DNA of 34,456 bases from Dehalococcoidia bacterium (GCA_028279505.1 JANQNP010000030.1:1-34456), one strand, 5' to 3'. Positions 8,006 to 15,252 are shown, numbered from the stretch's first letter. The notes: a model not told the origin generated them from the sequence alone. Made by a program: numbers and translations.

Positions 8006-8506
8006 CTAGTTGGTGGCGACGCCTGTGAGGACGTCGTCGATCTGGCCGAGGGCGCCGACCATTCCTTCTTCCGCGCCCATCTCGAGCAGCTGCTCCATCG
8101 ACTCGAGACTCGTGAACGTCGCGGTGACGGTCATCACCGTCTTGCCTTCGGCCGGCGAGGTGAGTGCAACCTCGGTGAGCGTCGTCGGCAGATCCTCGTT
8201 GATCTCGCCGCCCTCGTACGCGAAGCCGTCGCGGAACTCCAGCGTGTGGGGCGGGTCGACGGCGAGGATGTGCCACCAGCCGTGAAACTCGCCGTGCTCC
8301 GGATCGGTCATGTAGTAGGTGACCCGCGCGCCCTCGGTGAGGTCGTGATCGACGACGGTGGCGGTGACGCCGGGCGGACCCCACCACTGCTCGAGCTGCC
8401 GAGGATCGGCCCATACCTGCCAGACCCGCTCGACCGGCGCGTCGAACTCGCAGGTGGCACGCAGCATCAGGTCGTCGGGGTTCTTCTCGACGTTCGTGAT
8501 TGGCAT
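8006..8506 (-). CDS. SRPBCC domain protein (AHSA1/START-like), partner of ArsR
   Basis: This is a 166-aa protein of the activator-of-Hsp90-ATPase homology-1 family, a helix-grip fold that binds hydrophobic ligands. The core reads CEFDAPVERVWQVWADPRQLEQWWGP, typical of the family, followed by VVDHDLTEGARVTYYM and the C-terminal GQIDDVLTG. The ATG at 8506 has AAGGAG 7 nt upstream; a longer in-frame reading overlaps the arsR gene antisense to its code and is not real. It is 40 nt downstream of arsR on the same strand, the usual arsR-SRPBCC operon order. Such pairs are widespread, but the ligand is generally unknown. Confidence 0.92.
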   Translation of the reverse strand: MPITNVEKNPDDLMLRATCEFDAPVERVWQVWADPRQLEQWWGPPGVTATVVDHDLTEGARVTYYMTDPEHGEFHGWWHILAVDPPHTLEFRDGFAYEGGEINEDLPTTLTEVALTSPAEGKTVMTVTATFTSLESMEQLLEMGAEEGMVGALGQIDDVLTGVATN

Positions 8507-8546
8507 ATCGGTACTCCTTCGTCCGCGCTCCGCGCGGGTTGATTTG

Positions 8547-8915
8547 TCAATTCGGGTTGGATTCGTCGGGAGAGTCGGCGAGCAGGGCTTCGAAGCGAGT
8601 GAGGCGGTCGCGCCAGAGGACTTCGATCTCCTCGAGGAGTTGGTGGGCCTCGGCGAGGGTGTCGGGGCGGCTCTGGACGAGCTGCTCGCGGCCTCGGCGG
8701 GTGCGGGTGACGAGGTTGGCGCGTTCGAGGACGGCGACGTGCTTCTGGATGGCGGTGGTGCTGATCGGGTAGTCACGGGCGAGGGCGGAGACGGAGCGGT
8801 CGCCCTGGATGGCGCGGCGGAGGATGTCGCGGCGCGTGGTGTCGGCGAGCGCGTGGAAGATGAGGTCGGCGCGGGCCTCGGCGTCGGGGTCACGGGTGAG
8901 CGTTTCTACAACCAT
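8547..8915 (-). CDS. ArsR-family transcriptional regulator
   Basis: This is a 122-aa winged-helix repressor. The ADTTRRDILRRAI segment and the recognition helix region PISTTAIQKHVAVLERANLV are classic for ArsR/SmtB proteins of the SRPBCC-linked type; no cysteine pair of a metal sensor is present. The ATG lies exactly at the centre of a perfect 22-bp palindrome (8905-8926), with no Shine-Dalgarno but with TAATCT 8 nt upstream, so a leaderless, self-repressed transcript is likely. It leads the operon with one intact and one broken SRPBCC gene. Confidence 0.93.
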   Translation of the reverse strand: MVVETLTRDPDAEARADLIFHALADTTRRDILRRAIQGDRSVSALARDYPISTTAIQKHVAVLERANLVTRTRRGREQLVQSRPDTLAEAHQLLEEIEVLWRDRLTRFEALLADSPDESNPN

Positions 8916-8926
8916 ATGGTTGTAGA
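8905..8926 (-). promoter_or_regulatory. Palindromic ArsR operator over the start codon, with -10 box
   Basis: Two perfect 11-base arms (TCTACAACCAT and its complement) meet at the arsR ATG. On the minus strand TAATCT (8929-8924) overlaps the outer arm and ends 8 nt before the ATG. A bound repressor would cover the -10 and the start site, which fits autoregulation. The surrounding sequence is locally AT-rich. Confidence 0.75.
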
Positions 8927-9023
8927 TTAGATGGCGAGCGGGAGCGCGTCAAGGCGACGTGCGCGGATCGGGGGCGCGTGGCCTCGCGGGGTGGTTCGGC
9001 CTCGGGAGTGCGGGCGCGGCGAA

Positions 9024-9052
9024 GCGGCCGCACCGGGAACCGGTGCGGCCGC
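9024..9052 (-). terminator. Strong hairpin downstream of cytochrome b561 gene
   Basis: There is a perfect 13-bp stem (GCGGCCGCACCGG and complement) with loop GAA, 25 nt after the b561 stop. No U-tract follows, so the end of transcription may be factor-assisted. A shorter relative with the same CCGG GAA CCGGTGCGG core and the following GGCCGAGTGCG occurs at 10331-10351, also just downstream of a minus-strand gene. Confidence 0.6.
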
Positions 9053-9077
9053 CGGCCGAGTGCGGGAGGCGCGGCCG

Positions 9078-9623
9078 TCAGGCCGGGTGGGCGGAGCCGG
9101 GGCGGCGGAGGCCCATGCGTCCGAGGGTGTCGCCCTTGGTGATCTGGTAGCTGATGGCGCCACCGACGTGGGCGACCAGCAGGGCGCTGAAGATCTTTGA
9201 GACCGCCGAGTGTGCGCTCCGCGGGGCGAGGTCTCGGTCGATTTCGGTCGGGTCGACGGACGCGGGGGTGATGCCCAGGTCGGACCCGAGGAGCATGGCG
9301 ATGCCGGAGATGGCGAGCACGGCGACGCCGCCATAGAGGAGGATGTGGACGGCCTCGAAGAGTCGGAGTCGCCACCGGGGCATGTTGGGGAGGGGCGCCG
9401 GCCGGCGGTCGACGAGGCGCCAGGCGATCCGCACGAGGGTGAGGGTGGCGACGGCGAGGCCGAGGGCGACGTGGAAGCGGTAGAGGCCGGTCTGGGCGTC
9501 GCCGGGGTCAAGGCGGACCATCACGAGGCCGATCGGGATCATGGCGAGGATGAGCAGGGCGGCGAGCCAGTGGAGGAGCTGGGCACCTCGACCGTAGCTG
9601 TGCTCTGAGCTGGTCCAGGTCAT
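9078..9623 (-). CDS. Cytochrome b561-type membrane protein
   Basis: This 181-aa four-helix di-haem b-type cytochrome of the prokaryotic b561/Ni-Fe-hydrogenase cytochrome b superfamily is an inner-membrane electron carrier. Predicted helices run about 17-36, 49-69, 88-112 and 139-160. The four candidate haem ligands are His18 (LLHW), His51 (FHVALG), His93 (VHILLYGG) and His152 (VAHVGGA), one per helix. Length matches the family. GGAGGA lies 8 nt before the ATG. A TetR gene is upstream on the same strand and a 23-bp palindrome lies 34 nt before the start, so it is probably that regulator's target. The redox partner is unknown; quinone oxidation is typical. Confidence 0.93.
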   Translation of the reverse strand: MTWTSSEHSYGRGAQLLHWLAALLILAMIPIGLVMVRLDPGDAQTGLYRFHVALGLAVATLTLVRIAWRLVDRRPAPLPNMPRWRLRLFEAVHILLYGGVAVLAISGIAMLLGSDLGITPASVDPTEIDRDLAPRSAHSAVSKIFSALLVAHVGGAISYQITKGDTLGRMGLRRPGSAHPA

Positions 9624-9656
9624 CGCGGGTCCTCCGCCGGTGGTGCGGGCTGGCGT

Positions 9657-9679
9657 CTATGCAACGAATCGTTGCATAG
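9657..9679 (-). promoter_or_regulatory. Palindromic operator upstream of b561 (probable TetR site)
   Basis: Two perfect 11-base arms (CTATGCAACGA and complement) flank one central base. The site lies between the b561 start (9623) and the end of the tetR gene (9713). Length and symmetry are typical of TetR-family operators. Confidence 0.75.
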
Positions 9680-9712
9680 CAGGCATCTGGTCGCGAGCCG
9701 CTGGGCCGCCCG

Positions 9713-10285
9713 TTAGCTGCTGTCGGTTGGGCGGGTCCGCACGTACGCGTCGACGATGAGCTGGATCAGCTTGTCTGAGATCGGCTGCCGGGCGAGGAGT
9801 CGTTGGAACATCAGGGGGCCGATGATGAGGGCGTGCTCCTCGGAGAAGTCGTGCTCGTCCTCGCCGAGGAGGCGCGCGATCAGCGCACGTCGATCGGCGG
9901 CGACGCGGCTCAGCAGCTCGGCGGCTTCGGGGCTGTGCTCGGCTCGCTCGATCTGGGTGGCGGTGAGCGTGGCCTGATGGGTCCCGAGCATGGTGCGCAA
10001 TGCTTCGAGGTAGGCGGTGAGGTCGCGCTCGAGGTCTCCGCTGGGCGTGAAGGGCGGAGCGTCGGTGTCTGCGGCGGTGGCCTCGAAGATGATGTCGGCG
10101 GGCTGCGTCCACTGGCGGTAGATGGTGGATCGGGCGATGCCGGTGATCTGGGAGAGGCGGGTTGGTGTGACAGCGTCCGGGCCCTCATCGAGGATCAACT
10201 GCCGTGCGGCCGCGAGGATCTGGGTCTTGGTGCGGATCGCTCGCGGATCGGTCTGCGAGCCTGCCTGGTCGCTGCCGTTGTTCAT
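9713..10285 (-). CDS. TetR-family transcriptional regulator
   Basis: This is a 190-aa one-component repressor. The N-terminal DNA-binding domain (about 19-66) has ILAAARQLILDEGPDAVTPTRL followed by GIARSTIYRQWTQPADII, the helix-turn-helix signature with the Tyr of helix 3. The C-terminal ligand domain is not recognisable to a specific effector. It is transcribed toward the b561 gene, with the palindrome at 9657-9679 between them, so it probably controls that gene. The ATG has no Shine-Dalgarno; TAGGGT sits exactly 6 nt before it. Confidence 0.93.
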   Translation of the reverse strand: MNNGSDQAGSQTDPRAIRTKTQILAAARQLILDEGPDAVTPTRLSQITGIARSTIYRQWTQPADIIFEATAADTDAPPFTPSGDLERDLTAYLEALRTMLGTHQATLTATQIERAEHSPEAAELLSRVAADRRALIARLLGEDEHDFSEEHALIIGPLMFQRLLARQPISDKLIQLIVDAYVRTRPTDSS

Positions 10286-10291
10286 CGCGGG

Positions 10292-10297
10292 ACCCTA
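10292..10297 (-). promoter_or_regulatory. -10-like box 6 nt before tetR start (leaderless)
   Basis: TAGGGT on the minus strand, then CCCGCG, then ATG. No -35 match was found. The spacing equals that of several other genes in this window. Confidence 0.45.
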
Positions 10298-10330
10298 GCA
10301 CGGGTGAGTGGGGTGGGCGCGGCGGGACGA

Positions 10331-10351
10331 CCGCGCCGGGAACCGGTGCGG
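10331..10351 (-). terminator. Hairpin downstream of lipoprotein gene
   Basis: CCGCGCCGG and CCGGTGCGG pair through nine bases with one G-T wobble around loop GAA, 33 nt after the lipoprotein stop. It is related to the hairpin at 9024-9052 and is followed by the same GGCCGAGTGCG. Confidence 0.5.
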
Positions 10352-10383
10352 CCGTTGGCCGAGTGCGCCTCGGAGTTGGCTAG

Positions 10384-10839
10384 CTAGCTGGCGGCGAGCG
10401 GCTGGACGCTCATGGTGTCGCCCTCGATGGTGCCGAGCATCTGGACGAGGTTGTCCGTCCAGGAGACGTCGCCCTCGGTGATGACCTGTTCGAGCGCCGA
10501 GGGGTCGGGCTCGTCGAGGATCAGGAAGTCGCCGCCGCACTGCGGCGGGAAGGACTCGGCGAGCACCTCGCAGAGGCGGGCGCCGTCGGGGGTGATGACG
10601 AGGTGGCCCTCGACGAGGAGGGGGCCGTCCTCGGTGGAGGCGAGGGCCTCGGTGACGGTGATCGGCTGGGTGCCGGCGGGGAAGGTGTCGCCGGTGCCGT
10701 TGCCGCCGTTGCCGCCGGCGCCGGGGAGGTCGGCGGTTGCCGTTGGGGTTGGGGTCGGCGTTGGGTCGTCGTCGTCGGTGCAGGCGATGGCCGCCACCGC
10801 CGCGGCGGCGAGCAATAGGAGTAGGGGTAGCTTTCGCAT
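10384..10839 (-). CDS. Small secreted lipoprotein, unknown function
   Basis: This 151-aa protein has a short positive N terminus (MRK), a leucine/alanine-rich core and a signal-peptidase-II site AIAC with Cys20. A DDDDPTPTPTPT linker and a Gly/Asn-rich stretch (about 40-55) follow, typical of a flexible tether, then a compact domain of about 95 residues with two cysteines (CEV and PPQCGGDF). The segment LLVEGHLVITPDGARLCEVLAESFPPQCGG suggests a small OB-like or binding domain, but I do not recognise a family with certainty. It is a single gene; AGAGGA precedes the ATG by about 10 nt. Confidence 0.85.
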   Translation of the reverse strand: MRKLPLLLLLAAAAVAAIACTDDDDPTPTPTPTATADLPGAGGNGGNGTGDTFPAGTQPITVTEALASTEDGPLLVEGHLVITPDGARLCEVLAESFPPQCGGDFLILDEPDPSALEQVITEGDVSWTDNLVQMLGTIEGDTMSVQPLAAS

Positions 10840-10860
10840 CTTCGTTGGTCCTCTGGTGTT

Positions 10861-10878
10861 CTCACCCTTTCGGGTGAG
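10861..10878. other. Short GNRA-type hairpin in the lipoprotein 5' region
   Basis: CTCACCC and GGGTGAG form a perfect 7-bp stem. On the minus strand the loop is GAAA, a stable tetraloop. It lies 22-39 nt upstream of the lipoprotein start and would be in its leader if transcription starts in the AT-rich stretch near 10890-10900. Confidence 0.4.
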
Positions 10879-10985
10879 TTGGTGATTGGGTTTGTTAAAC
10901 CAACGTTGGGATCGGGGGTTGGGTTCCGCTCTTTGGCGGGGGGATCTTGAGGTGCACTAACGGGCGTGATTGGGTCGTCGTAGAG

Positions 10986-11258
10986 GTGCGCGCGGGCGTC
11001 GAGGTGGGTGGCTTGCCCTCGGTGGTGCGATTGGCCTCGGGGCGTGGATCGTCGTCGGGGGCACTCGCCCCCGACACCCCCGCTTGGGGACAGGGTGTCC
11101 CCAAGACCCCTCCAAGCGAGATCCGTGGTGGCTTCGGCGAGGTTGTTTCGGGCGCGTGACCGGTGTCTCGATCTGGTGGCGTTTTCGGAGTGACGTGGGT
11201 CGCTGTCTGTGGCTCTGAGTCGCTGCCCGCGGCAAACGGGGACCGTCCCCGGGGTTCG
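10986..11258 (+). repeat. Multi-hairpin intergenic repeat, copy C
   Basis: A standard copy with lead block, hairpin 1 (CGGGGGC ACTC GCCCCCG), hairpin 2 at 11083-11105 (CTTGGGGACA, GGG, TGTCCCCAAG), CCCCTCCAAGCGAG, and the tail with TTTTCGGAGTGACGTGGGTCG and CCCGCGGCAAACGGGG. It is in plus orientation although both flanking genes are on the minus strand. Confidence 0.87.
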
Positions 11259-11269
11259 AGTTCCTGCGA

Positions 11270-11485
11270 GGTTCCCGGCCGGGGGGCGCCGACTTCAAGA
11301 TCGCGCTGCGCTCGAGGGTGTGCGCTGGCCGCTCCGAGCGCGATCGATGATCGCTTCGGAAAGGCGGCGTTGGGCGCGTGTTCGTGGGCGGGATCTGGTC
11401 GCAGCTTCACGGTGGCGTAGGTGCTGTGTGAGGCGCTGAGTCGCTGCCTGCGCCAAACGGGGCTGTCCTCGGCGGTAGGCGCTAG
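11270..11485 (+). repeat. Decayed tandem copy of the multi-hairpin repeat
   Basis: Directly after copy C, the sequence follows the second half of the long subtype (copy B) with many changes: GATCGCGCTGCGCTCGAGGG, GGGCGCGTG, GATCTGGTCGC, GAGTCGCTGCCTGCG and CCAAACGGGG appear in the same order. The hairpin 2 right arm is lost. It looks like a degenerate remnant. Confidence 0.6.
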
Positions 11486-11513
11486 CGAAGCTCTGGGTCG
11501 CGTCTCCCGCCGG

Positions 11514-12092
11514 TTAGGCGAGTTCGTCCAGGTGGCTCAGGTGGTCGAATGCCTCGGCGACCAGATCGGCCAGTGGCGTCGCGGCCGCGGTTGCTTGCCA
11601 GCGGTCGAAGGCCCATTCGGCGGCTAGCAGGGCGGCGCTTGCGAGGAGGCTGGCGGCGGCTCGGTGCTTTTTTGAGAGGTGGGGCTCGAGGAGGGTTGTG
11701 AGGTCCTCGAGGTCCTCGAAGTGGGCCTCGGTGGCGGCGGCGTGGATCGCGGGGGTCTCGTAGAGCAGGGTGACTCGCTGGAGCTGGAACTCGGCGTCGG
11801 ATTCGTAGCGGCCGGCCAGGCTCGAGACGAAGGCTTCACGCAGCGCGGCGAAGGGTGGCAGGCGGGTGAGCGCCTCCTCCATCGCTGCGCCGTATTCGTC
11901 GGCGTACTCGTCCCAGAGGACGATCGCCTCCTTGGTTGGGAAGTAGCGGTAGAGCGTCGACGGCGCCATGCCGGCCGTCGAGGCGATGTCGACCACTTTC
12001 ACCTGGTCGAACCCGTGCTCGACGAACAGCTCGATGGCGGTCCGCTGCGTGGCGACCAGCGTGTTGTGCCGGTTCCGTTCTCGAAGGCTCAT
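11514..12092 (-). CDS. TetR-family transcriptional regulator
   Basis: This is a 192-aa repressor. HTH domain about 10-55: AIELFVEHGFDQVKVVDIA then GMAPSTLYRYFPTKEAIVLWDEY, a very typical TetR/AcrR signature. The C-terminal domain is not assigned to a ligand. It is divergent from the ABC-type membrane protein gene; the 128-nt intergenic region has a strong plus-strand promoter and three ATCGGA elements that are candidate binding sites. The start has no Shine-Dalgarno; TACGAT lies exactly 6 nt before the ATG. Confidence 0.94.
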   Translation of the reverse strand: MSLRERNRHNTLVATQRTAIELFVEHGFDQVKVVDIASTAGMAPSTLYRYFPTKEAIVLWDEYADEYGAAMEEALTRLPPFAALREAFVSSLAGRYESDAEFQLQRVTLLYETPAIHAAATEAHFEDLEDLTTLLEPHLSKKHRAAASLLASAALLAAEWAFDRWQATAAATPLADLVAEAFDHLSHLDELA

Positions 12093-12098
12093 GGTCGA

Positions 12099-12104
12099 AT
12101 CGTA
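12099..12104 (-). promoter_or_regulatory. -10-like box 6 nt before tetR start (leaderless)
   Basis: TACGAT on the minus strand, TCGACC, then ATG. It matches the TAnnnT-N6-start pattern seen at other genes here. No good -35 is visible. Confidence 0.5.
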
Positions 12105-12106
12105 TC

Positions 12107-12159
12107 AAATCCGATTTCGACATTCGTGACAAATATCGGAGTTGTTTCTATAATCGGAT
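12107..12159 (+). promoter_or_regulatory. Divergent promoter with ATCGGA operator half-sites
   Basis: GTGACA (12126-12131), a 17-nt spacer and a perfect TATAAT (12149-12154) form a strong sigma-70-type promoter for the ABC-type gene at 12221. Three copies of ATCGGA surround it: inverted within 12109-12115, and direct at 12135-12140 and 12153-12158, the last overlapping the -10. This fits repression by the divergent TetR. Confidence 0.75.
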
Positions 12160-12220
12160 GAACTCGCAGTGAGCTGGGTAGTGGATCTGCGCAGCTGCGG
12201 TCCGGATCGAGGCGACATCG

Positions 12221-13177
12221 ATGGCAGATCAGTCACAGCCTCCCCGGACCTCGGGGTCCCAGGCCTCGGTCTCCATTGGGGGTCTGATCGGTCGGTTCCG
12301 CTGGCGGTTCTCGCTCACCCTGTTGCTGGTGGTGCTCGAGGCCGCCGTGATGCTGCTGTTCCCGCTGTTCATTGGCCTGGCGATCAACGATCTGCTGCAG
12401 GACGAGATCGGAGGGCTGGTTCTCCTCGGGGTGCTGAGCGCGGCGGCGCTTGCCGTTGGATCGCTGCGGCGGCTGCTCGACACCCGCACCTACTCGGCGA
12501 TCTACGAGACCACGGCGACCGAGCTGGCCACTGCCGAGCACGCGCGCGGCACCGATGTCTCCGCGATCGCGGCTCGCTCCACGCTGCTCACTGAGTTCAT
12601 CGAGTTCCTGGAGAACTCGATGCCGATGATCGTGAGCAGCGTGATCGGGATCGTCGGCACGCTGGTCATCCTCGGCGGGATCCACCGGGGGGTGTTCCTC
12701 GCCTCGCTTGGGCTGGCGATCCTCGTTGCGGTTGTCTACGCGGCTACCGGGCGGCGGAACCTGAAGCTCACCACCAGCTACAACGACGAGCTGGAGCGGC
12801 AGGTCAGCGCGCTTTCCACTCGCCGCACCAGCGACGCCCTTGGTCATTTCACGCGACTCATGAGCTGGAACCGGAAGCTCTCCGACCTCGAAACCGTCAA
12901 CTACGCGCTGATCTACCTCGGGGTGATCGCGCTCCTCGTGTACAGCCCGATCGCCCTCGTGGATGGGGCCGACGCCGAGTACGGCTTCGTCTTCGCGGCG
13001 ATCGTGTACGTCTTCCAGTACATCGAAGCCGTGCTCGCGATGCCGCTGTTCATCCAGCAGCTGATCCGACTCAACGAGATCACCAATCGGCTGAAGGCGG
13101 AGCCGGCCGCCGAGCTACCGACCGAGCAGACCGCTGAGCAAGCCGCTCAGGCCACCACCGAGCGCGCCGTGAGTTAG
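12221..13177 (+). CDS. ABC-transporter-like six-TM protein without ATPase domain
   Basis: This 318-aa protein resembles the ABC_membrane_3 group (stand-alone ABC type-1 six-transmembrane domain). Hydrophobic segments lie at about 30-52, 62-80, 133-152, 158-177, 226-246 and 252-272. The intracellular loop LTTSYNDELERQVSALSTRR resembles the coupling region of exporters. No Walker A or signature motif is present in it or its neighbours, so either it works with a distant ATPase or not as a transporter. A Gln/Ala/Glu-rich C-terminal tail follows. GAGG lies 9 nt before the ATG. It is controlled by the strong promoter at 12126-12154 and probably by the divergent TetR; the P450 gene follows after 74 nt. 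Confidence 0.8.
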   Translation: MADQSQPPRTSGSQASVSIGGLIGRFRWRFSLTLLLVVLEAAVMLLFPLFIGLAINDLLQDEIGGLVLLGVLSAAALAVGSLRRLLDTRTYSAIYETTATELATAEHARGTDVSAIAARSTLLTEFIEFLENSMPMIVSSVIGIVGTLVILGGIHRGVFLASLGLAILVAVVYAATGRRNLKLTTSYNDELERQVSALSTRRTSDALGHFTRLMSWNRKLSDLETVNYALIYLGVIALLVYSPIALVDGADAEYGFVFAAIVYVFQYIEAVLAMPLFIQQLIRLNEITNRLKAEPAAELPTEQTAEQAAQATTERAVS

Positions 13178-13251
13178 CTGCGCCGAAGCCCGGCGGAGGT
13201 CGCACCAGCTGGCGCGCGCGCCACACGTCGATTGAGTAGCAGGGGGAACGC

Positions 13252-14568
13252 ATGTCGTTGATGAGGGCGCTTGGTTATGCGGTTTACGGCTTTGTGAGCT
13301 GGCTGTACTCGCGAGTCAGCCTGGTGCGGGAACGGATTCGCAGCGGCGTGACCTGGAACCCCCAGGATCGGGAGTACCAGCAGCGGCCGACGGAGGCGTA
13401 CGAGGCGCTGCGTGAGCGCGATCCGATCCACTTCAGCCCGATGACCAACGGGTGGGTGTTCACCCGCACCGAGGACTGCGACGCAATCTTGCGGGATCAC
13501 CGGCGCTTCTCGAACGACATGCGCCTCGCGAACGCGCCGCTGGGGTTCGAGTACCCGGACCGGGAGACGCCCTCGATCCTGACGATCGATCCGCCGGACC
13601 ACACGCGGCTGCGCGCGCTGGTCAGTCGGGCGTTCACGCCGAAGGCGGTGGAGGAGCTGCGACCGCGGATCGAGGCGGTCACCGACGAGCTCCTGGACGC
13701 GGTGGACGCTCGGGTGGCGGCGGGCGAGCGCCAGGTGGAGATGATGTCGGCGCTGGCGACGCCGCTGCCCGTCACGGTGATCGCGGAGATGATCGGGATC
13801 CCGCCGGAGGATCTACCTCGCTTCAAGGTCTGGTCGGATCAGCTGGCGCGGACCGGTGAGCCGACGATCACGTTCTCGGAGCTGGAGGTGGCCGGGCGGG
13901 CCAGCGGCGAGCTGGACCGCTACTTCGACGAGGTGATCGAGCAGCGCCGCGTGGCGCCTCGGGACGACCTGGTGAGTCGGCTGATCGCCGCGGAGGAGGA
14001 TGGCGACCAGCTCTCGCACGAGGAGGTGCTGTCGCTGCTGGAGTTGCTGCTGGTGGCGGGGAACGAGACGACGACCAACCTGATCGGCAACGGGTTGCTG
14101 GCGCTGCTCCAGCAACCGGAGCAGCTGGAGCGGCTCCGCCGCGAGCCGGAGCTGATCGAGTCGGCGGTCGAGGAGCTGCTGCGTTTCGACAGCCCGGTGC
14201 AGGCGACGTGGCGCGTGGCGCTCGAGGACCTCGAGTGGGACGGGCATCGGATCAAGCGGGGGCAGGTGGCGATCCTGCTGATGGGCGGCGCCAACCACGA
14301 CCCGGCGCGGTACGAACACCCGGAACGGCTGGACGTGGGGCGCGAGCCGAACCGGCATCTCTCCTTCGGGCGCGGTATTCACCACTGCCTCGGAGCGCCG
14401 CTGGCCCGGCTGGAGGGGCAGGTGGTGTTCGCGCGGCTGCTGGAGCGGTACGAGATGCTGCGGCTGGCCGAGGAGCCGAGGTTCAAGGATCACATCGTGT
14501 TGCGCGGGTTGACGGAGCTGCGGGTGGAGGTGGCCCCGGCGCGGGTCGCGGCGACCGCGAGTGGTTGA
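13252..14568 (+). CDS. Cytochrome P450
   Basis: This 438-aa bacterial class I-type P450 monooxygenase needs ferredoxin partners that are not encoded here. Motifs: I-helix AGNETT (269-274), ExxR at Glu308-Arg311, and the haem loop FGRGIHHCLG with Cys379 as the thiolate ligand. The DPPDHTRLR segment and AFTP are also typical. Unusually for a soluble P450, residues 5-20 (RALGYAVYGFVSWLYS) are hydrophobic and may associate with the membrane. AGGGGGAA lies 5-6 nt before the ATG. It may be co-transcribed with the six-TM protein upstream; the substrate is unknown. Confidence 0.96.
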   Translation: MSLMRALGYAVYGFVSWLYSRVSLVRERIRSGVTWNPQDREYQQRPTEAYEALRERDPIHFSPMTNGWVFTRTEDCDAILRDHRRFSNDMRLANAPLGFEYPDRETPSILTIDPPDHTRLRALVSRAFTPKAVEELRPRIEAVTDELLDAVDARVAAGERQVEMMSALATPLPVTVIAEMIGIPPEDLPRFKVWSDQLARTGEPTITFSELEVAGRASGELDRYFDEVIEQRRVAPRDDLVSRLIAAEEDGDQLSHEEVLSLLELLLVAGNETTTNLIGNGLLALLQQPEQLERLRREPELIESAVEELLRFDSPVQATWRVALEDLEWDGHRIKRGQVAILLMGGANHDPARYEHPERLDVGREPNRHLSFGRGIHHCLGAPLARLEGQVVFARLLERYEMLRLAEEPRFKDHIVLRGLTELRVEVAPARVAATASG

Positions 14569-14596
14569 GACCGCTGCCGAGACCTCGCTGGGCGTG

Positions 14597-14829
14597 GCTC
14601 GCTGCTCCGATTGGCCTCGGAGGGTGCGATTGGGCGTCGAGGTGGGGGCTCCCGCTTGAGCTGCGAACAGACCTCGTGGGGGTGGTCGTTGTCGGGGGCA
14701 CTCGCCCCCGACACCCCCGTACGGGGCTTCGCCCTCGGGGGCTCCGACTCTAGGATCGCGCTCCGCGCGAGGGTGTCCCCTGGACCCCTCCAAGCGAGAT
14801 CGGTGGGCTTCGGCGAGATCGATGGACAT
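14597..14829 (+). repeat. Multi-hairpin intergenic repeat, copy D1 (long subtype, tail missing)
   Basis: Hairpin 1 is standard. As in copy B, the left arm of hairpin 2 is replaced by a ~48-nt segment (CGGGGCTTCGCCCTCGGGGG onward), and the right side reads GGGTGTCCCCTGG. It stops after AAGCGAGATCGG and passes directly into copy D2, without the GGAGTGACG tail. Confidence 0.8.
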
Positions 14830-15107
14830 CGGACTGTTCGCGCGGATGTCGAGGTGGGCGGCTTGCCTCGGTGCTGCGATTGGCCTCCGGAGGAGGGGTC
14901 GCCGTCGGGGGCACTCGCCCCCGACACCCCCGCAAGGGGACAGGGTGTCCCCTTGACCCCTCCAAGCGAGGTCGGCGGTGGCTTCGGCACCTGTCCTCGG
15001 GCGCGTGGCCCTCGTTGTGGTCTGGCTGCTTCCTCGGAGTGACGTGGGTCGCTGTCTGCGGCTCTGAGCGTCTGCCCGCGGCAAACGGGGGCCTACTTCG
15101 GGGTTCG
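14830..15107 (+). repeat. Multi-hairpin intergenic repeat, copy D2
   Basis: A complete copy in tandem with D1. Hairpin 2 at 14933-14955 reads CAAGGGGACA, GGG, TGTCCCCTTG: both sides of the stem tip differ from copies C, E, F and G, so pairing is kept. The tail GGAGTGACGTGGGTCGCTG and CCCGCGGCAAACGGGG are present. Confidence 0.87.
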
Positions 15108-15252
15108 ATTCGGACCGGTGTGCGGAGGGTGCAGTCGATTCGCGGCGAGGTTGCGCGTCGCGGACGTCGAACCTGGCGATCGTCGGACTCCTCTCACGCT
15201 AGGCTGTGCGCACTTCGAGCTGGTGACGTGGCGAGACAGGTGGGGGCAGGCG

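Noticed and set aside
8507..8893. N-terminal extension of the SRPBCC gene at 8006-8506
   Set aside because: It overlaps arsR in another frame and is Ser/Pro-rich without similarity. AAGGAG precedes the ATG at 8506.
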